Shown here: one piece after another, positions 35,205 through 44,134 of the stretch
How positions within the stretch are numbered: the first letter of the stretch is position 1
How the letters are laid out: every line of letters begins with the position of its first letter
Source of the DNA: Polynucleobacter sp. MWH-UH24A
Lineage (GTDB): Bacteria > Pseudomonadota > Gammaproteobacteria > Burkholderiales > Burkholderiaceae
Reading direction: 5' to 3'
Assembly: GCF_018687475.1 (NCBI RefSeq)
Contig: NZ_CP061292.1
Location: forward strand, 620,001 to 684,000
Length of the DNA: 64,000 bases
Notes under the pieces: generated by a model
Told to the model about the DNA's origin: nothing
Databases searched by the model: none
Seen by the model: only the letters and a program-made list of their open reading frames with translations
Program-made: the position numbers and the translations under genes

Positions 35205-36533
35205 ATGCATCGAATCGTCATCGTGGGTGGTGGAGCAGGTGGGCTGGAACTGGCTACTCGTTTGGGGGACCGTTATGGCTCTCGCAAAGGAAAGCCGGGA
35301 AAGCTATCCGTTACGCTGATTGATAAAAATCGCACCCATATATGGAAACCCAAGCTGCACGAGATTGCAGCGGGCAGTATGGATCTCGGTGACCATGAAG
35401 TGGACTACATTGCTCAAGCGCACTGGCATCACTTTACCTATCGCATTGGCGAAATGATTGGTTTGGATCGTGAACGTAAAGAGGTCATTGTTGCACCGTA
35501 TCGGGATCACCTTGGTACTGAAATTACTCCGCAACGCTCAATTCCTTACGACATTCTTGTCATGAGTATTGGCAGCCTCAGCAATGATTTTGCGACCCCT
35601 GGCGTTGAAGAATATGCCTTGCGCCTAGAGTCTCAAGATGATGCCAAAAACTTTCATCATCAAATGCTCAATGCAATTATTCGGGCGCAGGCACAAAGTA
35701 ATCCTCTCTCACCCGATCAACTGCATGTGGCCATTATTGGCGCAGGGGCAACTGGTGTTGAGCTCGCTGCCGAACTGCATCGCACTACCCGCGAAGTTGT
35801 CTCGTATGGGCTTGATCGCGTAGACCCCAATAAAGATTTGAAGGTCAGTGTGATTGAAGCCGCCCCCCGAATCTTGCCAGCACTTCCAGCACGTCTATCC
35901 ACTGCAACGGAAGCCTTACTGCAAAAAATGGGTGTTGAGGTGATTACGAATAAGAAAGTGGCGCGGGTGTTTCCGAAAGAGGTGCAATTTAGTGATAACA
36001 CGAGCTTGCCTGCAGAGTTAATTGTTTGGGCAGCCGGGGTCAAGGCACCTGATTTCTTGAAAGATATTGGCGGTTTAGAAACAAACCGGATTAATCAACT
36101 CGTGGTGCTGCCTACACTTCAAACCACGCGTGATCCCGATATCTTCGCCATGGGTGATTGTGCAGCTTGCCCTTGGCCAGAAGCGAACGAGGGGCAGGGT
36201 GGCTTTGTGCCACCCCGTGCACAGGCAGCCCATCAACAAGCCTCTCATTTATTCAAACAAATTCAGTTACGCCTAGAAAATAAGCCCCTAAAGCCCTATC
36301 ACTACCGCGATTTTGGTTCGTTAGTCTCACTTGGAAAGTACAGCACCGTTGGCAATATGATGGGCGGCCTTATTGGTGGCAGCCTGATGATTGAAGGTGT
36401 TTTTGCCAAACTGATGTATTTATCCTTGTACAAAATGCATGAGCTGGCATTGCATGGTTGGGCAAAGGTGAGTCTTGATACCTTGGCGCGCATGATTACG
36501 CGTCGCACCGAGCCCCACGTGAAGTTGCACTAA
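35205..36533 (+). CDS. Type II NADH dehydrogenase (NDH-2), FAD-dependent
   Basis: 442 aa. First Rossmann motif IVIVGGGAGGLELATRLG (residues about 3-20), second VAIIGAGATGVELAAEL, then VWAAGVKAPDF and DIFAMGDCAACP for FAD. The C-terminal region (GSLVSLGKYSTVGNMMGG, LMYLSLYKMHELALHG) is the membrane-attachment part found in NDH-2. It passes electrons from NADH to quinone without pumping protons. Start at 35205 by the usual MHRIVIVGG; the longer frame overlaps the previous gene. Confidence 0.87.
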   Translation: MHRIVIVGGGAGGLELATRLGDRYGSRKGKPGKLSVTLIDKNRTHIWKPKLHEIAAGSMDLGDHEVDYIAQAHWHHFTYRIGEMIGLDRERKEVIVAPYRDHLGTEITPQRSIPYDILVMSIGSLSNDFATPGVEEYALRLESQDDAKNFHHQMLNAIIRAQAQSNPLSPDQLHVAIIGAGATGVELAAELHRTTREVVSYGLDRVDPNKDLKVSVIEAAPRILPALPARLSTATEALLQKMGVEVITNKKVARVFPKEVQFSDNTSLPAELIVWAAGVKAPDFLKDIGGLETNRINQLVVLPTLQTTRDPDIFAMGDCAACPWPEANEGQGGFVPPRAQAAHQQASHLFKQIQLRLENKPLKPYHYRDFGSLVSLGKYSTVGNMMGGLIGGSLMIEGVFAKLMYLSLYKMHELALHGWAKVSLDTLARMITRRTEPHVKLH

Positions 36534-37156
36534 TTTAGTTCGGCGCGAATTTGAGCTGAGCGATCCCAAAGATTGGGAATTTGCGGTGAGGAGTAGCCTG
36601 AGACAAAGTTTTTGACGGATCCAGTTTGTGGGTCGTAGACATGGCGCTTCACGGCCCCAATGTTGCCGCCATAGACATGAATGCTAATCGAGGGCTGATC
36701 GTCAAAGGCATTCTTCACAATATGAATATCCCCGATGGTTGGGCTAACCTCATCCACGTCACCAGGTAATAAGGTTTCTTCGTGACCAATGGGCTCTAGT
36801 TGACCGGCAGCATTGCAGGCATAACGCTGCCCTTTTTCTGAACCTCGCAGCATACCAATGAGGCCCCAAACCATATGATCATGAATTGGAGTGGCCTGGC
36901 CAGGCCCCCAAACAAAACTGACAACCGAGAAGCGCTCGAGTGGATCAGCATGTAATAAATACTGCTGGTAATACTGGGGGTGGGGAACCGTACAAAAATC
37001 GGGCAACCAACCATCGGTCTTGATTAACTCGTGTAATAAAGCCTTGGCTTTGGGCCGCACAATCTCCTCAGCTTGGCTCTGACTGACCAATTGGGTCATT
37101 TGAGCCACAAAGTGCCGTAGCGGGGCGATTTGATCGGTTGCAGCAAGGTTTGTCAT
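36530..37156 (-). CDS. Cysteine dioxygenase-like cupin protein
   Basis: 208 aa. Iron-binding histidines appear in ATPIHDHMVWGLIGML (HxH) and in the second cupin motif around DIHIVKNAFDD and SISIHVYGGNIG. It matches the bacterial cysteine dioxygenase (type I) family, which makes cysteine sulfinate; some members act on 3-mercaptopropionate instead. Sulfur handling recurs in the window (sulfide module near 58 kb). It is convergent with the NDH-2 gene, overlapping it by 4 bases. Confidence 0.8.
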   Translation of the reverse strand: MTNLAATDQIAPLRHFVAQMTQLVSQSQAEEIVRPKAKALLHELIKTDGWLPDFCTVPHPQYYQQYLLHADPLERFSVVSFVWGPGQATPIHDHMVWGLIGMLRGSEKGQRYACNAAGQLEPIGHEETLLPGDVDEVSPTIGDIHIVKNAFDDQPSISIHVYGGNIGAVKRHVYDPQTGSVKNFVSGYSSPQIPNLWDRSAQIRAELN

Positions 37157-37258
37157 ATGACCATTATATGAACACTTTGATCATTTCTCTAGCAAGCAAA
37201 TATTAGCGAAGACCCTTAAAATTAGATAATTCCATTCATTAAATGCTAGGGGATTGTC

Positions 37259-38614
37259 ATGTTTGACCCCATTATGTTGAGCCGGATCCAGTTTGCCGCC
37301 AACATCACCTTTCATATCTTATTTCCCACCATCACGATTGCTTTAGGCTGGGTTCTGTTTTATTTCAAGATGAAGTTCAATCGCACTGGTGAAGTCTATT
37401 GGCAAGAGGCGTATCAATTTTGGGTCAAGGTATTTGCACTTACCTTCGCTTTAGGGGTTGTCAGTGGCATCACGATGAGTTTTCAGTTTGGCACAAACTG
37501 GCCAGGCTATATGGAGACGGTCGGTAATATTGCCGGGCCACTGCTTGCGTACGAAGTACTTACCGCTTTCTTTCTTGAGGCCACTTTTCTTGGCATCATG
37601 TTATTTGGTGCAAAGCGTGTTTCGCCGCGCGTTCATACCCTAGCGACCTTCTTGGTGGCCTTTGGCACGACCTTATCGGCATTCTGGATTATCGTGCTCA
37701 ATTCTTGGATGCAAACCCCACAAGGCTTTGAGATGATCGACGGTCAGGCCCATGCGGTAAGTTGGATGGAAATCGTGTTTAACCCATCGATGCCATATCG
37801 TTTTGCACACATGATGACCGCTTCATTCCTAACGGTATTTTTCTTATTAGCCGGTTTATCGGCCTATCGTTATTTGCAAGGCAGTCGTACTCAAGCCAAT
37901 AAGGCCATTCTTAAGTTTGGCATCGTAGCAGCTGCAATTGTGACCCCCATCCAGATTTTCTTGGGGGATATGCACGGACTCAATACTCTTAAGCATCAAC
38001 CGGCTAAGTTAGCAGCAATGGAAGGAATCTGGGAGACCGGTAATGGCGTTCCTGCTGTTTTATTTGCCATCCCCGATGAAAAAACCCAATCCAATAAGTT
38101 TGAAATTGCGATTCCGAAGCTCGCTTCGTTTTATTTAACCCACGATTGGAACGGTGAGGTTAAGGGCCTAAAAGATTTTGATAAGACACCACCAGTCAAA
38201 CCAGTCTTCTTTGCCTTTCGCATCATGGTTGGAATTGGAATGCTGATGTTGGCTTTATCTTGGTATGGGTGGTGGCGGATGCGGCATGGTCAAGATTTGC
38301 CAAATTGGTTAGCTCGCGCTTTTGTCTGGATGACTTTCTCAGGTTGGATAGCGGTCGTTGCTGGTTGGTATGTGACTGAAATTGGACGTCAGCCGTATTT
38401 AGTACACGGTGTGCTCACTACAGCGCAAGCGGCCACTAAGTTACCAGGCGGTATGGTCTTTAGTAGTTTGATGATGTATCTCTTCCTTTACGTCACCTTA
38501 ATCATTGCTTACATTTGGGCAATCTTCTACATGGCAAGGCAAGCAGATAAAAAGAGCGCAGAGGCAGGAGTGACAGTTCCCATGCAACCCCCATCAACCT
38601 CCTTGCAAACCTAA
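37259..38614 (+). CDS. cydA: Cytochrome bd-type (CIO) quinol oxidase subunit I
   Basis: 451 aa with about nine helices. The start MFDPIMLSRIQFAANITFHILFPTITIALGW and the heme-ligating histidines fit CydA. GWYVTEIGRQPYLVHG is the conserved quinol-oxidase motif. The Q-loop (about residues 250-320) is short, as in cyanide-insensitive oxidases, without the long insert of E. coli bd-I. It oxidises quinol and reduces oxygen without pumping. cydB follows at the next base. Confidence 0.93.
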   Translation: MFDPIMLSRIQFAANITFHILFPTITIALGWVLFYFKMKFNRTGEVYWQEAYQFWVKVFALTFALGVVSGITMSFQFGTNWPGYMETVGNIAGPLLAYEVLTAFFLEATFLGIMLFGAKRVSPRVHTLATFLVAFGTTLSAFWIIVLNSWMQTPQGFEMIDGQAHAVSWMEIVFNPSMPYRFAHMMTASFLTVFFLLAGLSAYRYLQGSRTQANKAILKFGIVAAAIVTPIQIFLGDMHGLNTLKHQPAKLAAMEGIWETGNGVPAVLFAIPDEKTQSNKFEIAIPKLASFYLTHDWNGEVKGLKDFDKTPPVKPVFFAFRIMVGIGMLMLALSWYGWWRMRHGQDLPNWLARAFVWMTFSGWIAVVAGWYVTEIGRQPYLVHGVLTTAQAATKLPGGMVFSSLMMYLFLYVTLIIAYIWAIFYMARQADKKSAEAGVTVPMQPPSTSLQT

Positions 38615-39631
38615 ATGATCCCATCAGACTGGTCGCAAGCCTCCGTATGGCTTCCCCTGTTTTTCTTGGGGGCGATGGGCTTTGCCATGTTGTCGTATGT
38701 GGTGTTGGATGGCTACGATCTCGGGGTTGGTATTTTGCTTAAACGTGCTGGAGATGCCGACAAAGATGTGATGATCTCTTCGATCGGACCTTTTTGGGAT
38801 GCGAATGAGACCTGGCTGGTGCTTGGTGTTGGTATTTTGCTAGTTGCCTTTCCCTTTGCACACGGCATTGTCCTCACTGAGCTTTATTTACCTGTGGCAA
38901 TCATGTTGGCTGGATTAATTCTGCGCGGAGTGTCATTTGATTTTCGGGCTAAGGTCAACTTAGCGCAAAAGCCGCTTTGGAACTTCTTATTCTATTTTGG
39001 TAGCTTAGTAACCGCGGTCTCGCAAGGTGTAATGATTGGGCGTCACATTATTGGGTATGAATCCGGGGTATTGGGTTGGGTCTTTGCTGCCCTCGTCGGA
39101 ATTTGCTTGCCTGCAGGGTATGCCTTGCTGGGCGCAACGTGGCTCATCATGAAAACCGAAGGGTCCTTGCAATTACGCGCGATTTCGTGGGCACGGGCGA
39201 GTTTATGGTTAACTGGATTAGGTATTGCCTTGATCTCAGCTGCAACACCGTACTTCAGTCCAGAAATTATGAGCCGTTGGTTTAGTTATCCGAATATTCT
39301 TTGGTTGGCACCGATTCCGATTGCGACCGCGTTCTTATTTCTAATCACGGATCGCGCACTGCATCAACTCAAAGCTAACCCAAGTCAGAGGGAGTGGTTG
39401 CCGTTCACAGCGACGGTTGCGATCTTTTGGTTGTCGTTTTTTGGTATTGCTTACAGTTTATTTCCCTATTTGATTGTCGATCGCATGACCGTGTGGCAAG
39501 CGGCGGCATCCACTCAATCCCTTTGGGTTATCTTCTGGGGAGCTATCGTGGTGTTACCAACCATCTTGGCATATACCTTGTTCTCATACCGCATCTTTAA
39601 GGGCAAGACGCAACCACTGAGCTATTACTAA
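38615..39631 (+). CDS. cydB: Cytochrome bd-type quinol oxidase subunit II
   Basis: 338 aa with about eight helices. Signature sequences: YVVLDGYDLGVGILL, GPFWDANETWLVLGVGILLVAFP and LRGVSFDFRAK. It begins with no gap after cydA. I found no small CydX-like gene downstream: the 34 bases to the next gene cannot hold one, and CIO-type operons often lack it. Confidence 0.93.
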   Translation: MIPSDWSQASVWLPLFFLGAMGFAMLSYVVLDGYDLGVGILLKRAGDADKDVMISSIGPFWDANETWLVLGVGILLVAFPFAHGIVLTELYLPVAIMLAGLILRGVSFDFRAKVNLAQKPLWNFLFYFGSLVTAVSQGVMIGRHIIGYESGVLGWVFAALVGICLPAGYALLGATWLIMKTEGSLQLRAISWARASLWLTGLGIALISAATPYFSPEIMSRWFSYPNILWLAPIPIATAFLFLITDRALHQLKANPSQREWLPFTATVAIFWLSFFGIAYSLFPYLIVDRMTVWQAAASTQSLWVIFWGAIVVLPTILAYTLFSYRIFKGKTQPLSYY

Positions 39632-39671
39632 AGAGGTCGTTAGAATAGGGTATTCCTTTTAAAGGGTGCCC

Positions 39672-40835
39672 ATGAACACCGCTGATCTCTCTGCTTTAAA
39701 ACCGCTTGCTGGAATTCGCGTTCTCGAAATTTGTAACGTTGCTGCTGGACCATTTTGTGCTTTGTTACTCGCCGATCTTGGTGCCGATGTCATCAAATTA
39801 GAAAACCCCGGTGCAGGAGATACGCTCCGCGCGTGGCCTCCCCATACCGGCCCTGAGAATGATCGCTTAAGCGAGAACTTTGCTTCCTTAAATCGCAATA
39901 AACGCTCTGTTACCCTAGACTTAAAAAATCCCGACGATAACGCAAAAGCTAAATCTTTAATCACAAATGCAGATGTATTAATTGAGAACAATCGCCCCGG
40001 CGTCATGAAACGCCTCGGCCTAGATTTTGATTCAGCCCTTGCCATCAATCCAAAACTGATTTACTGCTCGATCTCGGCCTATGGTCAAACTGGACCACGT
40101 GCCAACGAAGGTGGCTTTGATGTCACGATTCAGGCAATGAGCGGCATCATGAGTGTGACCGGAGAGCCCGATGGAGCACCTGTGAAGTGCGGCGTACCGG
40201 TTGCCGATTTCACGGCTGGTTTGTATGGTGCCATGAGTATCTGTGCGCAATTGCGGGCCGTGGCGCAAACGGGTAAGGGTGTTCATATTGATGTACCGAT
40301 GATGGGTACATCATTAGCAATTGCTGCCTTGCAAACCTCGGAGTATTTTGGGGTTGGCAAAGATCCAGTTAAATTAGGTTCAGCCCATCCTCGTAACGCC
40401 CCGTATCAGGCATTTAAGGCCAAAGACGACTATCTGGTAATGGCAGCCGGTACACAAGCGCTATGGGAAACCGTTTGTCAGATTTTGAAGAGCCCCGAGC
40501 TTTTAAAAGACGAACGTTTTACTAGCACAGCATTACGGGCAAAAAATCAAATCGCTTTAAAAGAGTTGATCGAAGTGATCTTACAAAAAGATACGGCTGC
40601 TAATTGGATTGCACAATTTAGCCAAGCAGGTGTGCCATGCTGTCCAATCAATCAATATTCCGCCGTATTAAACGATCCTCAAACCCTTGCGATGGGCTGG
40701 GTGCAGCCCATGGTGATGGCCAATGGCCAACAAACTAAAACCGTGATTAATCCCATTAAATTTAATGGTACAACGGCTCCCATCGAGCGCAGACCACCGC
40801 GCTTGGGTGAGCATAATTCAGAGATCGTGGAGTGA
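39672..40835 (+). CDS. CaiB/BaiF family (class III) CoA-transferase
   Basis: 387 aa from ATG 39672; GTG at 39666 is an alternative. It carries LAGIRVLEICNVAAGPFCALLLADLGADVIKLENPGAGD and FDVTIQAMSGIMSVTGEPDGAP with the catalytic Asp. An enoyl-CoA hydratase follows, and the pair may be one catabolic unit. This is the third such transferase in the window, and the three are divergent in sequence, so they probably use different acids. Confidence 0.87.
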   Translation: MNTADLSALKPLAGIRVLEICNVAAGPFCALLLADLGADVIKLENPGAGDTLRAWPPHTGPENDRLSENFASLNRNKRSVTLDLKNPDDNAKAKSLITNADVLIENNRPGVMKRLGLDFDSALAINPKLIYCSISAYGQTGPRANEGGFDVTIQAMSGIMSVTGEPDGAPVKCGVPVADFTAGLYGAMSICAQLRAVAQTGKGVHIDVPMMGTSLAIAALQTSEYFGVGKDPVKLGSAHPRNAPYQAFKAKDDYLVMAAGTQALWETVCQILKSPELLKDERFTSTALRAKNQIALKELIEVILQKDTAANWIAQFSQAGVPCCPINQYSAVLNDPQTLAMGWVQPMVMANGQQTKTVINPIKFNGTTAPIERRPPRLGEHNSEIVE

Positions 40836-40837
40836 AC

Positions 40838-41575
40838 ATGAACACCATACGCGTAGAACATTCGGGGCACATTAAACGAGTCACCCTCAATCGTCCTGAG
40901 AAGCGCAATGCGATCAGTTACGAGTTAGCCTCTGAGCTACTCGCTGTCACTAAGGAGGCGGAGTCCGATGGCACTCGCTTGCTGATAATTCGAGGCGAGG
41001 GTCAGGGCTTCTGTGCTGGATTTGATTTCTCAAACTTTGATGATGCGAGCCCTGGCGATCTGCTTCTGCATTTTGTGCGGATTGAGCAAATGCTTCAAGC
41101 CATTGCCCATGCGCCATTTGACACGATGGCATTAGCCCATGGACAGACGATTGGGGCGGGGGCGGACTTGCTCTTGGCATGTCGTCACCGTGCTGGTTCG
41201 GAAGATATGCGCATGATGTTTCCTGGGGCCCGTTTTGGTCTGATCTTGGGTTCCCGTCGATTAGCCGAGTGTGTTGGTCCTGATCGAGCGCAACAGTTGA
41301 TTGGAAATCCGCGCCGTATTGATGCGCATCAAGCGAAAGATTTTGGGATCCTGACCGCCGTCTTGGAGGCGACCGATTGGCATGCCTATGAGGCACAGGT
41401 TCTTGAGCACATTCTGGAGATTCCGGCGGATGCTCGAGCCATGGCACTGCAAGCGTGTAAGCGAGATACTCGCACGGTCGATCTTTATGATCTGGTGCAA
41501 TCCGGATCGGTGCCTGACATTAAACACCGTGTTGCTGAGTATTTAGCTAAAGTGAAAGCTGCAGCGAAGAAGTAG
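40838..41575 (+). CDS. Enoyl-CoA hydratase/isomerase family protein
   Basis: 245 aa from ATG 40838; a GTG at 40832 overlaps the previous stop. It has LNRPEKRNAISYELASELL, the oxyanion-hole segment IIRGEGQGFCAGFDFSNFDD and the second site ALAHGQTIGAGADLLLACRH. The usual catalytic Glu is not obvious: the second segment reads MRMMFPGARFGLILG. A hydratase, isomerase or hydrolase are all possible in the crotonase fold. Placed after a CoA-transferase. Confidence 0.8.
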   Translation: MNTIRVEHSGHIKRVTLNRPEKRNAISYELASELLAVTKEAESDGTRLLIIRGEGQGFCAGFDFSNFDDASPGDLLLHFVRIEQMLQAIAHAPFDTMALAHGQTIGAGADLLLACRHRAGSEDMRMMFPGARFGLILGSRRLAECVGPDRAQQLIGNPRRIDAHQAKDFGILTAVLEATDWHAYEAQVLEHILEIPADARAMALQACKRDTRTVDLYDLVQSGSVPDIKHRVAEYLAKVKAAAKK

Positions 41576-41587
41576 CCAAGAAGTAAT

Positions 41588-42505
41588 TTAGCTCTGACAA
41601 ATCTTGTCGTAGAGTCGATCAACCTTGCCTGCAAGTAGAACTTGGCTTGGCAAGGGGCGATCAACCAGTGTGCGTAAGTCTGCTGCGCACTCGAGTAATA
41701 AATCCAGGTTCATGTGTGTCTCAAACCCCATTAGATCTAGCATGTGTACCAGTTCTTCGGTGCAGATATTCCCTGTAGCTCCTGGGGCATAAGGGCAGCC
41801 ACCCAAACCGCCCAAGGACGAATCAAAGCGCACAATCCCGGCCTGAACAGCAGCTAAAGCATTGGCTAGGCCCATGCCACGCGTATTATGAAAATGCAAC
41901 GTCCACTGTGTATCGGGATGCTTGGATTGCGCTTGCTCGCAAATTTCAGCGACTTGCCGAGGATTGGCCATACCGGTGGTGTCGCAAATGCTAATACCCC
42001 GCACGCCTTGATCAACAAAGTGATCAATCCAATGCATTAGTTCATGCGTTGGGGTCATACCACTCATTGGACAACCAAAGCTAGTCGAGAGAGAGATATT
42101 GACGGCTACTTTGGTTTGATGTGCCAAGGAAATGACTTCACCAAGAGCTTTAGCTGAATCGGCACGGGACATTCGTAGATTGGACTGATTATGGGTCTCG
42201 CTGACCGACATCACGAGATTGAATTCATCAACGCCAACTGCAAGGGCGCGCTCAGCACCACGTAGGTTTGGAATTAAGACCGTGTACTCGACCCCTGGAA
42301 CACGATCAATGCCACGCATTACTGCTTCTGCATCAGCGAGCATTGGAATGGCTTTGGGGCTTGTAAAAGAAGTCACCTCAATCTTGGCATAGCCAGCATG
42401 ACTTAAGCGATTAATTAAGCGGATTTTGTCTTCTGTGGGAATAAAGCGCGGCTCTGCCTGAAAGCCATCACGAGTAACCACTTCTTGGATAAAAACTCTC
42501 TTCAT
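41588..42505 (-). CDS. Hydroxymethylglutaryl-CoA lyase family protein
   Basis: 305 aa. It shows the HMGL-like TIM barrel: EVVTRDGFQAE, VEVTSFTSPKAIPMLADAE (Lys of active site) and the C-terminal signature SSLGGLGGCPYAPGATGNICTEELVHML with the catalytic cysteine. The family cleaves HMG-CoA to acetoacetate and acetyl-CoA, or similar 3-hydroxy-acyl-CoAs. In the neighbourhood of CoA-transferases, citramalyl-CoA or another 3-hydroxy acid is possible. Convergent with the crotonase gene. Confidence 0.87.
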   Translation of the reverse strand: MKRVFIQEVVTRDGFQAEPRFIPTEDKIRLINRLSHAGYAKIEVTSFTSPKAIPMLADAEAVMRGIDRVPGVEYTVLIPNLRGAERALAVGVDEFNLVMSVSETHNQSNLRMSRADSAKALGEVISLAHQTKVAVNISLSTSFGCPMSGMTPTHELMHWIDHFVDQGVRGISICDTTGMANPRQVAEICEQAQSKHPDTQWTLHFHNTRGMGLANALAAVQAGIVRFDSSLGGLGGCPYAPGATGNICTEELVHMLDLMGFETHMNLDLLLECAADLRTLVDRPLPSQVLLAGKVDRLYDKICQS

Positions 42506-42607
42506 TAATAAATCTTATACCGATTTAATAACTACCAATCAGGATCAAGGCAAAAGCCATGACTTTGGTATATAGTTGCAGGGTTTGTTCCTTTAGGAGA
42601 CTATTAA

Positions 42608-43189
42608 ATGGCATCAATCTTGACCTCCCTTGGCCGCACCGTTCTAGCAGGTTTTGTGCTCTTGGTGCTGATCATTATTCTATTCGGCAGCTCTAATATC
42701 GGTAATCCAGGTTGGATTTCTTTTGTATTCCGTTACCTGCATGTGATATCAGGCGTGATGTGGATTGGCTTGTTGTGGTACTTTAATTTTGTACAAATTC
42801 CATCGATGCCTAAGATTCCGGATGAACAAAAACCAGCGATTGGTAAAGTAATTGCTCCGACCGCACTCTTTTGGTTTCGATTCGCCGCCATGGCTACGGT
42901 GTTAACCGGAATTATCCTGGCGATTCTGAACGGCTACGCCCATCAAGCTTTTACCTTGCAACAGCCTTTCCTTGCAATTGGTCTTGGCATGTGGATTGCT
43001 CTCATCATGGCATTTAACGTTTGGTTCATTATTTGGCCCAATCAAAAACGGGCTCTCGGCATTGTGACTGTTGACGCAGACACGAAAGCTAAATCTGCAC
43101 GTACTGCAATGTTGACTTCACGTATTAATACCGTTTTATCGATCCCCATGTTGTATTTAATGGTGGCTCAGCAGAATATGGGTCTTTAA
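42608..43189 (+). CDS. PuuD-like (urate hydroxylase N-terminal type) membrane protein
   Basis: 193 aa with four to five membrane spans. Contains WISFVFRYLHVISGVMWIGLLWYFNFVQIPSM, ALFWFRFAAMATVLTGI and AFNVWFIIWPNQKRALG, as in the membrane domain of PuuD and relatives. It lacks the C-terminal cytochrome c domain of full-length PuuD. The short membrane-only version is common in betaproteobacteria; its function is not settled. A terminator follows directly and AGGAG precedes the start. Confidence 0.75.
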   Translation: MASILTSLGRTVLAGFVLLVLIIILFGSSNIGNPGWISFVFRYLHVISGVMWIGLLWYFNFVQIPSMPKIPDEQKPAIGKVIAPTALFWFRFAAMATVLTGIILAILNGYAHQAFTLQQPFLAIGLGMWIALIMAFNVWFIIWPNQKRALGIVTVDADTKAKSARTAMLTSRINTVLSIPMLYLMVAQQNMGL

Positions 43190-43210
43190 AAATCCATCGA
43201 TATTAAAATT

Positions 43211-43236
43211 CAGCCCGCACTGCGGGCTGTTTTTTT
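43211..43236 (+). terminator. Strong Rho-independent terminator after the PuuD-like gene
   Basis: Eight-base GC-rich stem CAGCCCGC/GCGGGCTG with a three-base loop and a run of seven T. It overlaps the stop of the convergent amidohydrolase gene. Confidence 0.9.
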
Positions 43237-44134
43237 AGGCATCGCCTTCAAATTGATACAAACGCTCTGGGTTCTCACTAAGAACCTGCCTGCGTAACGT
43301 TGGGTCTGGTACCCACTCTTGAAGTAAATCGACAAGATCCGCATCATTAGGCATTACCCCCTTGACCATCACATGGGGCCAGTCTGTACCCCACACCACT
43401 TGCCTTGGATTGGCTGCGATTAAGGCATGCGCAAATGGATTGGTATCGGCATAGGGGACTCTTGCTTCCGATGTGATTCGGTAGGGGCCTGTTAGTTTGA
43501 CCCAAGCACGCTCCTCACGCATCAGCGATAACAAGTTTTGAAATCCACGATCTTTGACACCGAGATTTGTTTTTAAATACCCAAGATGTCCTAGAACGAC
43601 TGGGACAGGGAAATTCGATAAGAGTTGTGCGAGATCTGGGAACTCATTAACGTGCATCAGAAATTCTAAATGCCAGCCAAAGGGTGCAATCTTATTTGCT
43701 AATGCGGACAATTGGCTAATTGGTAGAACACCTTTAGCCTCAGCAAGATCCACAATATTACAGCGCACTCCACGAATTCCCGCAAGATGAAGATCTTCTA
43801 ATGCTGTATCGCTAATATCCCAATCCACCACTGCGACTCCCCGAAAGCGCGATGGATTTTTTTGTATCGCTGCAAGCAGTGCGCGATTATCCGTTCCATA
43901 AATACTGGGCTGGACCAATACCGAGCGTTGAACCCCAAGACTATCCAGTAGTGCCTCATAGTGGGGAAGTAAGGCATCTGGTGGGGTATAGATCCGATTT
44001 GCTATGTAGGGATACAGCGATTGAGGCCCACAGATGTGCGCATGGCAATCGGTTGCATTCTTACAAAGAACGAGACCAGGCTTTTTGAGGGCCTGGTCTG
44101 GAGCTTGGCAAAGGGGTGCGTTATTGAGGTTCAA
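43235..44134 (-). CDS. Amidohydrolase family protein (2-pyrone-4,6-dicarboxylate hydrolase-like)
   Basis: About 299 aa. The metal-binding start DCHAHICGPQS, FLMHVNEF, PVVLGHLGYLK and VVWGTDWPHVM mark the amidohydrolase-2 family, including PDC hydrolase. The start is uncertain. The open frame reaches ATG 44203, 83 bases into the upstream gene; I chose TTG 44134, which overlaps its stop by only 14 bases, but no ribosome-binding site is clear. It follows a Bug-type binding protein, as catabolic hydrolases often do, so the imported acid or lactone may be its substrate. Confidence 0.75.
   Translation of the reverse strand: MNLNNAPLCQAPDQALKKPGLVLCKNATDCHAHICGPQSLYPYIANRIYTPPDALLPHYEALLDSLGVQRSVLVQPSIYGTDNRALLAAIQKNPSRFRGVAVVDWDISDTALEDLHLAGIRGVRCNIVDLAEAKGVLPISQLSALANKIAPFGWHLEFLMHVNEFPDLAQLLSNFPVPVVLGHLGYLKTNLGVKDRGFQNLLSLMREERAWVKLTGPYRITSEARVPYADTNPFAHALIAANPRQVVWGTDWPHVMVKGVMPNDADLVDLLQEWVPDPTLRRQVLSENPERLYQFEGDA
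44074..44098 (-). terminator. Hairpin between the Bug gene and the amidohydrolase core
   Basis: Arms GACCAGGC and GCCTGGTC with a nine-base loop, about 25 bases after the stop of the Bug gene. On the minus strand it is followed by TCGTTCTTTG, only a loose T-tract. It lies inside the proposed amidohydrolase reading frame, so it may reduce read-through rather than end the transcript. Confidence 0.45.

Noticed and set aside
37170..37195. FNR site before cydAB
   Set aside because: Only one half-site (TTGAT) is present; the other half does not match ATCAA.
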